Assembly: GCA_001986395.2 (NCBI GenBank)
Contig: MQVO02000001.1
Coordinates: 2,418,001 to 2,482,000 of the forward strand
Length of the DNA stretch: 64,000 nucleotides
From: Irpex lacteus
Taxonomy: Eukaryota > Basidiomycota > Agaricomycetes > Polyporales > Irpicaceae
Reading direction: 5' to 3'
Part shown: positions 33,437-46,084 of the stretch, piece after piece
How the letters are laid out: each line of letters starts with the position of its first letter
Position numbering within the stretch: position 1 is the stretch's first letter
Made by a program: the position numbers and the translations under genes
Notes under the pieces: generated by a model
Databases searched by the model: none
What the model was told of the DNA's origin: nothing
The model's input: the letters and a program-made list of their open reading frames with translations, nothing else

Positions 33437-34160
33437 TTAGCGAAGTTTCTGCGCGTTCAAACCCTTGATCAGTGTACTTCACATTTGCCATACGGAAAGG
33501 GGCCTACTGGTATAGGATAAGGGTAGGTGCAGAGACCAACAAGAAGGTTATCTCTCAAGACTGTCCAAGATAACGGGGTGAGCGCTTTCAAGTTAAAGGC
33601 CAGTGACGATTATGCAGTTCACACAATTGCAAGTGACCTTGAACGAGCGACGTTTCATGCTATGTTCACTCCAGTCTAATAATCCATTCTATTAGCAGAC
33701 AGTATGCTCCCAGAACGTTTTATGTCGAAGAGGATCACCATACAAGTTGGAAAGGAACATACGCTCTTCGCCAATCGCAACCCGGCGCCTTGATTTTGAT
33801 CGTTTTGGCGGAGTTTCAAATGAAATTCTGCGCGTACTGATCAACTCTAACGGTTATTACTTGCTTTGCTTTACTTCTTCCACCACAGACACAAGCTTAT
33901 ATTGCAGCTTATTGCATTAACTGTGATTCAAAGCTATATGTGAGTGACATGTCTCAGAAATAGCCACTTCGATGTATGTCAAGAAAGCGTATATACTCAT
34001 GAACCCGACTTTCTTATCTGCAGAACATCCCGAATACACACATGTATGTATGCTGTCTTCGTACCCAGGTCCAACAGATGATATGTGTTTTCGTGCATAA
34101 TACCTTACTGATGAATCGCCTGGCCCCCAGCTGCATAATCTAAGCCCTCAACGCTCTGCC
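33437..34160. other. Divergent promoter region
   Basis: Shared upstream region of the oxygenase (-) and the arginine methyltransferase (+). No coding sequence or repeat was recognised. Confidence 0.5.
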
Positions 34161-36476
34161 ATGGCGTTTCGGCTCCCATCACAACACATTGAGGATCAGT
34201 TACCTCGAGAAGATGGCGAAGGTTCCGTTTCAAGCTCAGATGACGACAATGCGGAGGAAGAGACTTGGGAAGACTGGGTGTCAGACTCTTTGGTCCATAG
34301 GCCATGCAAATCCCTATTCGACGATCAAGAATTTCCCTCCGTTGACGCGGCCATAGAACATGACAAGACAGCACATAACTTCAATCTCGAGCAGCAATGC
34401 GCACGGCTAGGTACGTAAATAGAAAAGGTTTCCACCATGCGTGCTTCTTTGCTTACTCGTCTCCTTCTTTGTGTAGGACTCGACATTCATCAACGAATCC
34501 GCCTGATTAACTGGATACGTAAAGAAGTGCATTGATAAGTTTCCACAGTGCAATGCCTTTTGTGCTGACATGTTGTCTCAGAAACCTACTGCGCCTACAG
34601 TAGCCGCCCTTACTGGCAATGAAGAGTTCTTTGTCTCCGACGACTATCTGATACCGGTTGTTGAGGATGACCCCTTGCTGCGTAAGACTTCTTCGCTCCC
34701 CCATCACATCTCAAAACTTACCCTAGATTGTAATTCAGAACTTCAATCAGATGACTGGTCTGATGAAGAAGAGGACGAGCCGTCGAACGGTACCAACGCT
34801 ACAGAAGCGCCCAAAGACCTTAATCAGGCCCTACATCGTATTCGTCAGTTGGAAGAGAAGCTTCGGAAGGCACGGCAAGATATCACGGACTACCGTGGTT
34901 TTGTTAAGGAGCGACTGGATTTGGCAGGCTTAGCAGAGTCATTGAGAGAGTCGGTTGCAGTGTCGTCTACGAACGCTGCTATACCATTACGGGACGACGA
35001 CTCGCATTACTTCCAGAGTTATGCGGAGAATGGTGAGTGTGCCCATGCAGGATCCTCGCTATGCTTTATCTGACGCTGGAATGACGCTCTTGTGAGATAT
35101 TCACGCGGTCATGATTCAGGACAAAGTCCGCACAGCAACATATGCCTCGTTCATACACAAAAATCGGAGTCTATTTCAGGACGCCATAGTTCTCGACGTT
35201 GGCTGTGGAACCGGAATACTGTCTTTGTTTGCTGCGCGAGCAGGGGCGAAGCGTGTGATTGCAGTTGACGCAAGCGACATTGCTGAGAAGGCAGAGCGCA
35301 TTGTGAAAACCAATGGTCTCGATCATGTTATAACGTGAGTTCTTCCATTACAGGGGAGTCAATGTTGGGTACCCAGGTATATTTAACTACATATGGTTAT
35401 TCCAGGGTCATACGCGGCAAAGTAGAAGATATTCGCCTACCCGAAGGCATCACACATGTTGATGTGATTATCTCTGAATGGATGGGTTACGCGCTCTTGT
35501 ACGAGTCAATGCTGGACTCCGTCTTGCATGCGAGGGACCGTTTCCTTCGACCAGATAATGGGGTAATGGCCCCGAGCCAAACTAAAATGATGTTTGCCTT
35601 ATGTGATGCGTCAGAAATCTACAAGGAACGTGTCGCATTTTGGACCGACGTATATGGTGCGTGTCTACCAATACGAAGTTTCTTGGGTGTGACGTTGATC
35701 AACTGGCCGTCGCCAATAGGTTTTGATTTGTCAGCCATGGGAGAGCATGTGTATGACGATGCTATCGTAGACGTGGTTGGCCCTGACTCTCTGGCCAGTG
35801 CGCCATTCGTTATCAAAGTGAGCATGCCCAGGAACTGCCAAGCGATGTGCTGATGCTTACGCTCTCGTAGGATTTGTTCATCAGAGAGATCACTACACGC
35901 CAACTAGATTTCACAACACCTTTCACGCTCGTCTCGACAGCTGAACAACGCACTAAAGTACATGCATTTGTTCTTTACTTCGACACATTCTTCACCACCA
36001 CGGGAGAGCGTGTCCCAGAAGACACGGAAGTCTACGTCGTTAACGAAGGCGATCCTATCCTTGCTGAACTTTGGCCTGTGGGCGGTCGGCCGCATGTCTC
36101 TCGTCGAATGAGCACAGGGGATGGGTTGAAGCCATCCAAACCCAGGATAACGAGCTTTAGCACCGGACCGAAGTCTATTCCCACACATTGGAAGCAGACA
36201 TTATTCCTACTCAGAGAACCAATCAAAGTCGCCGAAGGTATGCCATGAACGTTTCTTCATCGAAGCTTACAGCATCGCCGCCCTGCTTTCCACACGTTTA
36301 ACCTTGCACCGTACTGATCATTGGTATTCTTAGGTACGGTCGTTCAAGGCGTGTTCAAGCTTCGCAAGAGCGCCGATAACTCAAGAGAGCTGGATGTCGA
36401 GATCCACTATGCCGTTAAAGATGCTGATAGCGCAGAGCTGGGAGAGGCAGTGATACAGACTTTCAAAGTCCGTTAA
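34161..36476 (+). CDS. PRMT3-like protein arginine N-methyltransferase
   Basis: Transfers methyl groups from S-adenosylmethionine to arginine in target proteins; PRMT3 in other eukaryotes is cytosolic and acts on ribosomal protein uS5. The acidic N-terminus ([13 protein letters not shown]) leads into a zinc-finger-like segment ([11 protein letters not shown] ... IEHDKTAH) that keeps the histidines but only one of the usual two cysteines. After a linker with a short coiled coil ([18 protein letters not shown]) comes the core: [20 protein letters not shown] motif [20 protein letters not shown], motif post-I VIAVDAS, and the double-E loop [13 protein letters not shown]. The C-terminal beta-barrel ends in AVIQTFKVR at 36476. 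About six introns. Family assignment is firm; the PRMT3 subtype rests on the N-terminal segment. Confidence 0.88.
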
Positions 36477-37580
36477 TTGCAAGGTTTGGTTATCGTAACG
36501 TCGTGTGATCTCTACAGCTCGCTGAACACCCTCGAAAGATCAGTTTTATGTATCCATACAATGCACAATCGAGACAATGTATCTTTAAAAGCCCGGTCTA
36601 CGCGCTTGCTTCTATCTAGATGCGTACAAGTTGCTTGCCGGATAATCCCAGGACAATTTCTGTGCTGGTACGTTGTGTCTTTCTTCGACCTGACCCCCTT
36701 TTGAGATCTTCTAAAGGCGACAGGCTGATCTTTTTACACTTTGTAGTTCCGAAACTTACTCAGACATGCGCTTCATCACACATTGTTTGCGCTTGCAACG
36801 CAGCGATTGGACGCTGATATCGTCGCGATGGTCTGTGGCTGCAGAGCTGAGTTCCTCATCAACGTTCAGCTATCAGAAATGCTACAGTGGTCGTGATCGA
36901 GGTATGGCATTCGCTACAACAGCGGATGCTGGGGTAGTCGGAACGCCCTAATAGAGTTGACAATGACAGCCCATACGATCCTCCGTGATCGAAGGGTCGG
37001 CGGTACCAGCCAACAATACGTGGACCGCGAACATCAGCGGAACCTTCCTCAGAATTGATGGCTCGGGAAGACCGCGTTAGCGACAATGTGTCTTAACCTC
37101 CTAAAAACTCTTTCTCACCAAGCCCCGAACCCTCTACGCACATGCTTTATCATCAACTAAGAAGTAGAAGAGTACTCTACGCGAGGTAAGCAGAGGTGCG
37201 TTGTTTGAGCGGTTGGCCCAAAATAAGATTAGAACGCCGGCCACTCTGGCTTAGAGATGGATATACCGCTCAAGTTCACACCATTTGATCGCTTGTGAAC
37301 AGATGGTTACATTCCACCGCCGGGATTGCAAGGCAATGCGAGCGCTCTGGGGATGTAGTTCTTCTTCCAAAGTCCGTGGGTACCGCCATACGGTATGTTT
37401 CTGAGTTGCATTCTCAACTGGGTCTGAAAATCTTATGCTTTGAATCCAGGGTTGCTGATAACGAAGATGTTACCCAGGCCGCGTTGACCGCTCGCTTGAC
37501 TTTTCGGAGACATCGGTTGGCCGTTGACACGTATAAGAGCCTGGCAGGCACTCACTCGTTTTCGCAAGCCATCGCCACTC
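36477..37580. other. Intergenic region
   Basis: No gene recognised. A leaderless-looking frame upstream of the desaturase has no family similarity and is probably 5' UTR or promoter. Confidence 0.45.
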
Positions 37581-39359
37581 ATGCAGGTCTTTTCCGATAG
37601 CCCAGAGTACGTTGAGCGTACCAAAAAGCCCTTTGTACCTCCAGACCTCGACTATGCTGCTCTTCGAAAGGCACTACCCGACGACGTCTGGAAGCGTAGC
37701 ACACTCAAATCCCTCATTGTTTTTGGTCGACTCATTGTCATCTCTTCCCTTCTGCACTGGTTTGGTCTTTGGCTAGTTCGCGGTGCAGTCCTGCCTGCAG
37801 GACTTCCGTACGCTGCTCATCCAATCACACCCACTGCGGTGAAAATAGCAGGATGGGCATTTTATCTGTGGTGGCAACCCATCGCATGGTCAGGGTTCTG
37901 GGCCCTCGGTATGCTGCTCTACTTTGTTCTGCGCATTATCAACCCATCTGACTGGATTCATAGGACATGATGTCAGTAAATGATACGCACTGTTCGTGAA
38001 TGATTACTGATACAATCATTTGTAGGCTGACCATGGAAACGTCTCACAAATCTACTGGGTGAACCATTTGATTGGGTTCCTTTGCCATTCTTGGGTCTTC
38101 CTCCCCTATTTCTCCTGGCGCATCACACATCTTCGCCACCATAGACACAACGGATCTCTGGAGATGGATGAAGCTTTCGTACCATACACTCGCAGTGATC
38201 TGCTCCTCCCACCGAAGGAGCAGTCCACGAGGGAAATATACAAGGAGGCAATCGAAGACTCTCCTCTTTACAGCCTATGGCGTCTCTTCATCATGCAATT
38301 CTTCGGACACCGTATGTGTTTAACCCTCAATATACCCTGATATATTGCTAATAATCGCCCAGAAACTTATCTTATGTAAGGAGTCATCCCCACGCGATCC
38401 TTCCGCCACTAATTCCGTGTGCTGTTCTTAGCTGGAATACCATGGGATCAAAGCGCTTCCCAGAAGGCAGTAACGTAAGTTGCATCTTCCCTCTTCTCAG
38501 TACAATCACTGATTGGATAATAGCATTATACACCGGTCAATCCCTTGTTCGAACCCCACCAGAAATGGGATGTGATTATGTCAGATATTGGCATTGGAGG
38601 GATGTTTGTCTTCTTGGCCGTGTGTGTCCAGATGTCGTCATTCAGTACGGTCTGGAAGCTGTTCATCCTCCCTTGGTTCATTACCAATCATTGGTGAGTC
38701 AACGTTTTTTATGCCGTGCCAAGCCCTCAGACTGACATGGTTATTGCTACTAGGATTGTAACAATGGCCATCGTACGTGTGGTACACGAGTATATCGCGA
38801 AACCACACACCACTAACCTGAGCATCGACACAGCTTCAACACACCGATCCTACAGTTCCCCACTACCGCGAAAATGCCTGGACCAAGGCCAGAGGCGCTT
38901 TGGTTACCATTGATAGAGTAAGACAAGTGTTCTGTCCTGTTTGGCCCTGTGTGCTGATTGCTTTACACTAGCCTTTCCTTGGCTGGATCGGCGCGTGGTT
39001 CCTCATCGGAATCAACCATAACCATGTCGCACATCACCTTTTCGCCCAGATCCCGTTCCGTGAGTAACCTTACTCGGCGTATTACGTTCCACCGCTTACG
39101 CTCAGTTCTCTCAGACAACCTTTGGAAGGCCAGCGAGATTCTACGCCCGATGCTAGGGCCAGCATATACGTACGACAGTACAAACGTCTTCCGTGCATTA
39201 TGGAGGAGCTTCACGGAGTGTGTCTTTGTGGAGGACGAGGGCGATATCGTCTTCTACAAGAACATGCAAGCTGAATCCATCCGTGGAGTCCAGGATGCCA
39301 GCGATACTACCAGCGATGAGAGTGAGGTATCGACATCCGATACCGAGTCAAGCTCGTAG
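37581..39359 (+). CDS. Delta-12-type fatty acid desaturase
   Basis: ER-membrane desaturase that would introduce a second double bond into oleoyl chains. The ATG at 37581 opens [20 protein letters not shown], a typical N-terminus. Hydrophobic segments are followed by the first His box, GHDADHG, which is assembled across two introns and spaced HxxxH as required. The second is [15 protein letters not shown] and the third [14 protein letters not shown]. Between them lie [34 protein letters not shown] and [16 protein letters not shown], all family hallmarks. The end is a Ser/Thr/Asp/Glu-rich tail with the stop at 39357-39359. About nine introns, one exon (GHD) being very short. Delta-12 rather than delta-15 specificity is not certain. 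Confidence 0.88.
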
Positions 39360-42300
39360 TGTCGTGCGAGCTTTGGCATCAAAAACGTATCGCGGGAACC
39401 TGTAGAACTAGAATGTCATCATAGCAAGCCAAACCTTTTATTTTTCTTCTCTGTGCTGAGCCACTAGATTTTTGACGTTTCTTGTAGTACGAACGTTACT
39501 CATGTTGTATGAACAGGCCTGAATTCACGACTGTGCTTGATTTCTCATCGAACGGCATGCGAGTGATACTCAGGAGCCTGTAGCAAGTAATCTTATGTGC
39601 CACAGCTGACACTAGTATTAACGTTCAACATTCACCAGTCCTCTCGCGGCCTATACCGCTTATTGTACCAGTATGCTAAGACTGGAGCCCATCTAATATC
39701 ACAAGCCTACTGTCTTCCTCACATACCAAAGTGCAGCCAATTACACGTTCTATCTGCTTATCGAGACCTGATCTTGAGGTAGTACTTATCCAGCACTAGG
39801 TATGACACGCATATCACGCATTAGTGCCTCACTCGGCTGAGACTGAGTGAGTAACCATGTTAGGCAACGTCCGGCCAAGTAGCACTAGCTAGGACATGCT
39901 AATGGATGACAAAACTCCGTTTCTCAACGCCGTATCAAGAATCTTGGCCACAGTCCGACAGCGGAAGAAGTTGGAGTTTGCGTTATCGTCCGTGAGTTTC
40001 CCCGAAAATGAACTCAACGCGGGAGAGAAAGCGCCATAGCTCGTAGAGCCTGGGTGTCGCCTCGTCCAAGAGATGTCCTTCCTTTGCAGCATTTCTCACT
40101 CTAGACCTGGTTACACGGCGTTTCTTCAGAGATGTGAAGCCAGCCAGAAAAGCTTCGGTGAAGGGCGTCCCGCAGACAAGAGTTCGAAGAGGGTGACAGA
40201 CGATCTAACAAGTAACCGGACCCTGCGCATGTGAGAAAGACATGACGATTAGGGCTCCCGTCAAGTTTTGCTTGCGTCGATAGCTGTCGGACGGAGACCC
40301 GCCACTGAGAGGTATTCGCGAAGAGAACTGCGCGGCGAGCGTCACTCGGCGAATTACTCCAAATATCCACCAAGCTACGCCTTCCAGCGAGGACAAGCAC
40401 GGCTTCAATCATGAATAAAATGACCGGTGTTCTTCTGGTACCTTAAGCCTGTGTACTTGGGCACCTTTGCGGGTAACCCGATGGATAGGGAGCGCTTCTG
40501 GGCTATAGACGCGCAGTATGGGTGTGAGTGGCCTGGCATCTCTGGGATAATGAACCCACGCTCATGCAGAGCGGCATCCACGTGTAGTAGTTTGTGGCGC
40601 AACAGCGGGTTCGCCGGGGACCATATCTCTCCTTGGTTTCTGCGCTGTAGCCACAGCCCTGTAATGGTGGTGTTGTTTTGTCCGACGTGCCCATCGCACG
40701 TGTGCATGTGAGAATATGTAAGCTCATAGCCTAAGATCACCAACCAAAGAAAAACCTTTGAACTTGAAACTGAGGTACTGAGTAACTTGCTAATGACCAT
40801 GCTGAGGGAAGTACGTGAGTATAGCGCGGACGCCGGAGATGCATACGGGGTTCTAGCCCTTATTACCGTGTCCGCCCTGAGCATATGCAAATAGACGAGC
40901 GAAGTACCAACCATTCAGACCTCGAGCCTAGACTCATCGTGCAAACGCCTCAGTACCTTCTGCAAGGAAGCAATTCTTCGGTGAGTAAATGTCTTATTCA
41001 ACGGAACGTCACCACCCACCTTGGTCCACATCCCGAGGGTGGGCCTTGAGATCTGAGAGGGGGCCTCGACCCCACGGACTCTCCAATCACATATCGCCCA
41101 TGCTAAAAAGGATCGTCGACCAAGGGTCACCATGGCACGTATTGAATAGACACTTAAGAGAAGATGTTTTCTGGCCTTCGGGGATGAGTGCTATTTGACG
41201 GAGGGGGCTCTTGACGGACTCGGAGAGGATTGTCGCATGCCTGAAGAGGAAATATGATGTAACTCGCGGCTGGTACACCAAGCATGAGAGCAGTCTGGGC
41301 CTTTCAACGTCGAGATGAGGTCGCTGAGAGAGCGGTGGCTAGGGTATACCGCCTCCGCGATCACGGACTTCATTCAAGGGTGTCTTCGTTCACTCATCAA
41401 AATTCCGCTCCTGGATACCCACAGACAGAATCCCGTTGGCTGGAGAATGGCGGTAGCAGAGGCACTTTTGCCAGAGTATGCCCCGTGCGCACCGACTCCT
41501 CAACAGTACCCAGCTGTGAGAGTCTTAGTGGAGAAAACTCGTCGCGCAGAAAAAGGGGCCGGGAACATTCCCGGACTGCACGAATTTGTGGTGCGATAAG
41601 GTTCTGCGCGCACCGAACGACGTGGGAGTGGACATGGCAACAAGGAGATAGAACATAGCGGTCCCTGGGAAAGGAGGCGCGACCTCCAGGTCACGCAGGC
41701 GCACATGTTCCCAGGCCGCGTACATAGCAGCGGCCGTAGAAGGTCTTCCACGGTAGGTGATCCCTAATGCACAACGTACGTGCTGGATGATGCGAAGGGG
41801 AGATCGTGAGAGTGTACTGGTCGAAGGTTTCTATCGCCGAGATGAGAGGTCGGATGCTGTGTGCTTCGTATGTCCGAGAGAACTGGTGTCAGGGGGAGAG
41901 GATGCGTGACAGTTTGTGGTGTGACGGCTGCAGTGAAGAGTCCTTCGTTGACTGGTAGAGCTGTTGTACTCGTATTAGGAGATTCTCCGAGATATGAACG
42001 AGTGGCGTGTAAAATTTACTGGACAAGACGTTCGTCAGTTCAGGGCATTGAAAGAATACGGATAATCATACTATGAAAGACAGAAAGAAAGACTCGGAGT
42101 AGAGACGTCTACAACTCTTCAATTGCGTTCAATTTCCGACGAAGAGGTTCAACGCTGCACGGTACGACCGTCGTTCAGTCATCTGACCTGTGCATTCAAA
42201 GCCGATAGAATACGACGCACAACTCACTTGAATGAGCGACGTTGAATCGAGTGTGCACAACCTGCCGGCAGACACTCGTGTGTTCAATCTGCTTGCTTTC

Positions 42301-45007
42301 GGTGGGAAGCAAACTGAGTTGATATTCAAATTACCGAGTTTGGTCTGGAAAGAAGGTTAATGAGCTATAGATTCGCCCACTGAATATGACCGTGCGTACC
42401 GTAGAAGAACTACCACGCCCTCGGTAGCAAGTCCTTGAAGAGAAAGTGAGCTACTGTAAGTCGTCGAGTGTATCATGACGGTCAGGTACTAAACCTTCAC
42501 TAGCCAGCAAATAGATGGCGAAGAAGACGTGACGACGCTCCCAAGACATACTTAGGTTCAATGCCTCGTCACAACGGCACGTATAGTACGTCAAAAGCCA
42601 GGCGGTCGGACCTGTCGTGTAGAACCTCCTACGGCTGTCGCACAGAAGCAAATAGGCAAGTGACGGTCGCAGGATAGATGAAGATCAACGTGGCTGCGTA
42701 CGTCGCGAACTGTCAATCTCTCCCACCACTCGTGCACGCGCAAGAGGCACGTCGGCACTGACTCAAATGTTGTCCCTGAGGCTGCTTCGAATGCGTGAGT
42801 ATTCGAGCCGAAGGAACAGAAGCAACTTACAGATGACTGCGTGCGCAGATTTCGCCTCGTCTCGGCGAGCGGGTCCGAATCGCGTGGGACCGGCGAGTCA
42901 ACTCCAGTTTTTGGCTCCTCCTCCTCGATCGCGACAGCAAAATCGCGATAATTGTGATTACAGTACTGCCTGAACGCTGTACCTTGATAAGACAGGGAGC
43001 GGGGCGAGATAATGTGTACGCTCCACCAGTAAGTGCGCTCCGTCTGATGGACGCAGGTAGCGGTTTCTCCGAGGCGGATAATCGTGAAAATTGGTGGGCA
43101 TGTAGGATGAAGCTGTTTTGGCAGCATGTACAGAAGGAAGGTTTCCTAAGAGAGATGGGCGATGGTTTTGCCTGTTCGACCCTGCTAGCAGCTGCCAGCG
43201 TGTCAATTATTCTGAAAGTCAAAAGTGCAATACATACTACTACTATCGCCAGGCACGTACTCCTTCATTCCCGGCGACCTAGAACCACCTCGTAGCATAG
43301 CTGTGCAACAAGTTGGGTTTGGTTTGACGAGAGAGATGAAAGTCATGCCGCCGACATTACTTTTGAGAGTAAGTAGTGTTTGTGAAAACGTCACGACGTC
43401 ACATCGGCATGGGCCACGGCAAACCGTTGTGGTGATTGCTATTGCCCTATAGAGTAACTCGATCAGTTCGGCTGAGCGGCAAGACCAGTGTCCGTGAAAG
43501 TCGTAACCTTACCTTCAAGCATTATGTGGTGCTTTAGGAACTATACCAGAGTTATGAGCACGTATAGAAGTACTCCAAAGTCCGAGTGCTCGCGGAAATG
43601 GGATACAACGTATACCGGTACCGGACTTGCTTTGATAAGTCGTGTTGGGAGATATGTCCCTGTCACCTCAGGCAAACACCGATCAGCGACTTTCAGAAAG
43701 GTACATAACACCAATCGATTTACACATATAATCAAGCCATTTGACGTGGTTTGATCTCTGGAGTAAAAGGTCAATTTCATTTTCCTTTCACGCAATTATC
43801 CCCCGGGCCGAAGGTAAGACTATGAGACCGTCGAAAAACCATCGAAAAGTGATAATGTTCGCTGTGAACAAAGGTATACAATCGGCTGAGTAGCCATCGG
43901 GAGCGATCTGGCGTGACTGATTTTGGCAAGTAGCAAGGAGGTTTCCTTTATGCTCGATGAAAGGGATCACTTTTCGATGGTTTTTCGTTCGTTTTTCGTG
44001 CGAAACAAAGGCTACATGTTCGCTCGCACATCAATGTCCTGTGATCTTTACGAATCTCTACTTATAAGGTCCTTTATCCGCAACACGTTAGGTGTGTGAA
44101 TTAATCCCTTTTGTGAGGATTTCGGACGCGCGCTGATCAGCTTTTGCCCGAGGTGTGTTCGTCATGCGCAGTGCTAAAAACATATGCATGTCGTGACAGA
44201 TGACTAGCAAAGTCACGGTAGGACCCCGAGATGTTCGCTCGGCCGCATCTCCTCGAGGATGTGGATGTGTGCCCGGAGAAACCACCGGTTTTCGAGTGGA
44301 TGTATTTGTTCCGAGACGTCTGCACGTCCAAACACGCACGGTGAGCACGCCTCGTTCAGGGAAGAGCCGCACTTTTTGAGGGGGCCTGTTCGCCGCTGAT
44401 TTTGAAGATGCGCTACTCCGAAGCTCGAGACGAAGCGTTTCACGTAACGATGTGCTCCCTAGTAGAGATGCCCCGTCCGGAGAGTGAATGGCAGCGAATA
44501 GCTGTATTTTGTGCACTGTATGAGCTGGATTGTATGGGACGCTTCCTTTGCCAGAATCTTACGGGTGTGGGAAGACTGAAGCCAGTTGGACGTGTGCCAG
44601 CGCGTTGCTTATCACTCTGAGATTCGCGTGTAGTACACAAGCTATATCGTGTTTGGACTCGTTCTGCTGCGATTTTCGTCGCGTTTTCTCTCACTGATTT
44701 CGCGCAGACTCGCTGGGCTGCGTCGGGGGAAGAGTTCGACCGCGACGGGGACAGCAACGAGTGGAGAAACGATCAAAAGCGGGCGGACTATGTTCGGTGA
44801 AGGGGAGAGAACACTGTGGGAGCGGGCGAGTAGAAATCTCGGATTATTGTCCTTAATCGGATTCAAACTCCGCAAATGAGAAATACGCGCTCGAGGAATA
44901 CTGACGCGTCCCTGCTGCAGTAATACTTATACTCCAGAGGCCGCCCTCCTTTCTGCTCAAGACCGTCACCGACGCATCTCCCCACATCCCCGCCGCTCGT
45001 AAACACA
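39360..45007. other. Gene-poor stretch of about 5.6 kb
   Basis: Frames up to about 170 codons occur on both strands (for example 40405-40914 minus and 42591-43127 minus), but none shows a known motif or a family resemblance I can name. One perfect 21-bp inverted repeat sits at 43832-43987. The last few hundred bases should contain the proteasome gene promoter. Confidence 0.45.
43832..43987. repeat. Perfect 21-bp inverted repeat (156-bp stem-loop)
   Basis: The arm at 43832-43852 starts CGAAAAACCATCGAAAAGTG. Its exact reverse complement lies at 43967-43987. The 114-base loop has no coding sequence. It could be a small MITE, but no clear target duplication was found next to the arms. Confidence 0.7.
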
Positions 45008-46084
45008 ATGCCCGACGGCTCCTTCTCCCACCCCCAGCAGCGCCAGTTCAACCCATACACTGAGAATGGCGGTACCATCCTCGCCATCGCCGGTGCGGAC
45101 TTCTCTGTCATTGCAGGTGACACCAGGCAGAGTGAAGGATACAGTATCCAGACACGTTACGCACCAAAGGTCTTCAGATTGTGCGTGTCTGCCCTCGATC
45201 GTCGCGCTGCAATGTCTAATCGTCCTTCACAGAACCGACCGCGCGGTCCTGGCTGTGAATGGCTTCGCAGCAGACGGTAACATGTTTGTGAAGAAGGTGC
45301 AACAACGACTCGAGGTTGGTCTTCTATTTCCAATCCATCTCGCCTCAAAACTCATCTGTCTACTCAGTGGTACCGACACGCGCATGCAAAAGACATGCCT
45401 TTGGGTGCGATCGCGCGACTGATCCAGACGATGCTCTACGGGCGTCGATTTTTCCCCTACTACGTTTACAACATCCTCGGTGGCATCGAGGAAGACGGTG
45501 CGTCAATCACCCTTTGCGTCAGTGTCTCACACAGACCGCTGATCCATCTCTTTAGGCACCGGTGCCGTGTACTCCTTCGACCCCGTAGGATCATATGAAC
45601 GCGAAGCCTGCCGAGCCGCGGGTGCAGCACAGTCGCTCGTCCAACCATTCTTGGACAACCAGGTATGTGCATTCGCGCTCCAGGCCTGCATGCACGGTTT
45701 GCGTGCGTGCGGGTCATCCGATCCTTAACCGACTTACGCCCGGCGCCAGATTTACTTCAAGAACCAGCAGGCACCGGCTGGCCAATCACACCCGCTACAC
45801 CTGCCGCTATCAGACGTTCTCTCTATCGTCATCGATTCATTCACGAGCGCGACGGAGCGTCACATTGAAGTGCGTATCTGCGCCTCATCCACGCGTCGTT
45901 TAGTGCACCATCTGATCACCCTCCCTTCTGATATTAGGTCGGCGACGGCCTCGAGATCTACGTGGTCCTGACAAAGGGTCGGACAACACAGGGCCTCGAG
46001 AGCTACCGTGGGGTTAAGGAGCTCACGACGAATCCAGACGGTGACCGTGTATTCTTGATACAACGTGAATTGAAGAAGGATTGA
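45008..46084 (+). CDS. PRE7: 20S proteasome subunit beta type-6 (PSMB1/Pre7-like)
   Basis: Non-catalytic beta-ring subunit of the 20S core particle, acting in nucleus and cytosol. The start at 45008 opens [20 protein letters not shown]. The subunit core follows: [34 protein letters not shown], then [20 protein letters not shown] after an intron. Further exons give [65 protein letters not shown] and [20 protein letters not shown]. The protein ends [10 protein letters not shown] at 46084. About five introns of around 50-60 bases. The matches to the beta-6 (C5) subunit are strong along the whole length. Confidence 0.93.

Noticed and set aside
37295..37600. Frame upstream of the desaturase as an N-terminal extension
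   Set aside because: The family normally starts close to FSDSPEY, the frame differs from the desaturase frame, and the in-frame upstream start is not ATG.
40405..40914. Minus-strand frame of 169 codons as a gene
   Set aside because: No recognisable motif, no convincing splice partner and frames of similar length occur on the other strand here. Left as gene-poor sequence.
42591..43127. Minus-strand frame of 178 codons as a gene
   Set aside because: Composition is unlike the real genes of the window and no domain is visible. Overlapping frames on the + strand are equally open.
44649..44879. Small + strand frame just upstream of the proteasome gene
   Set aside because: It is rich in Arg/Ser/Gly without a domain and lies where the promoter is expected.
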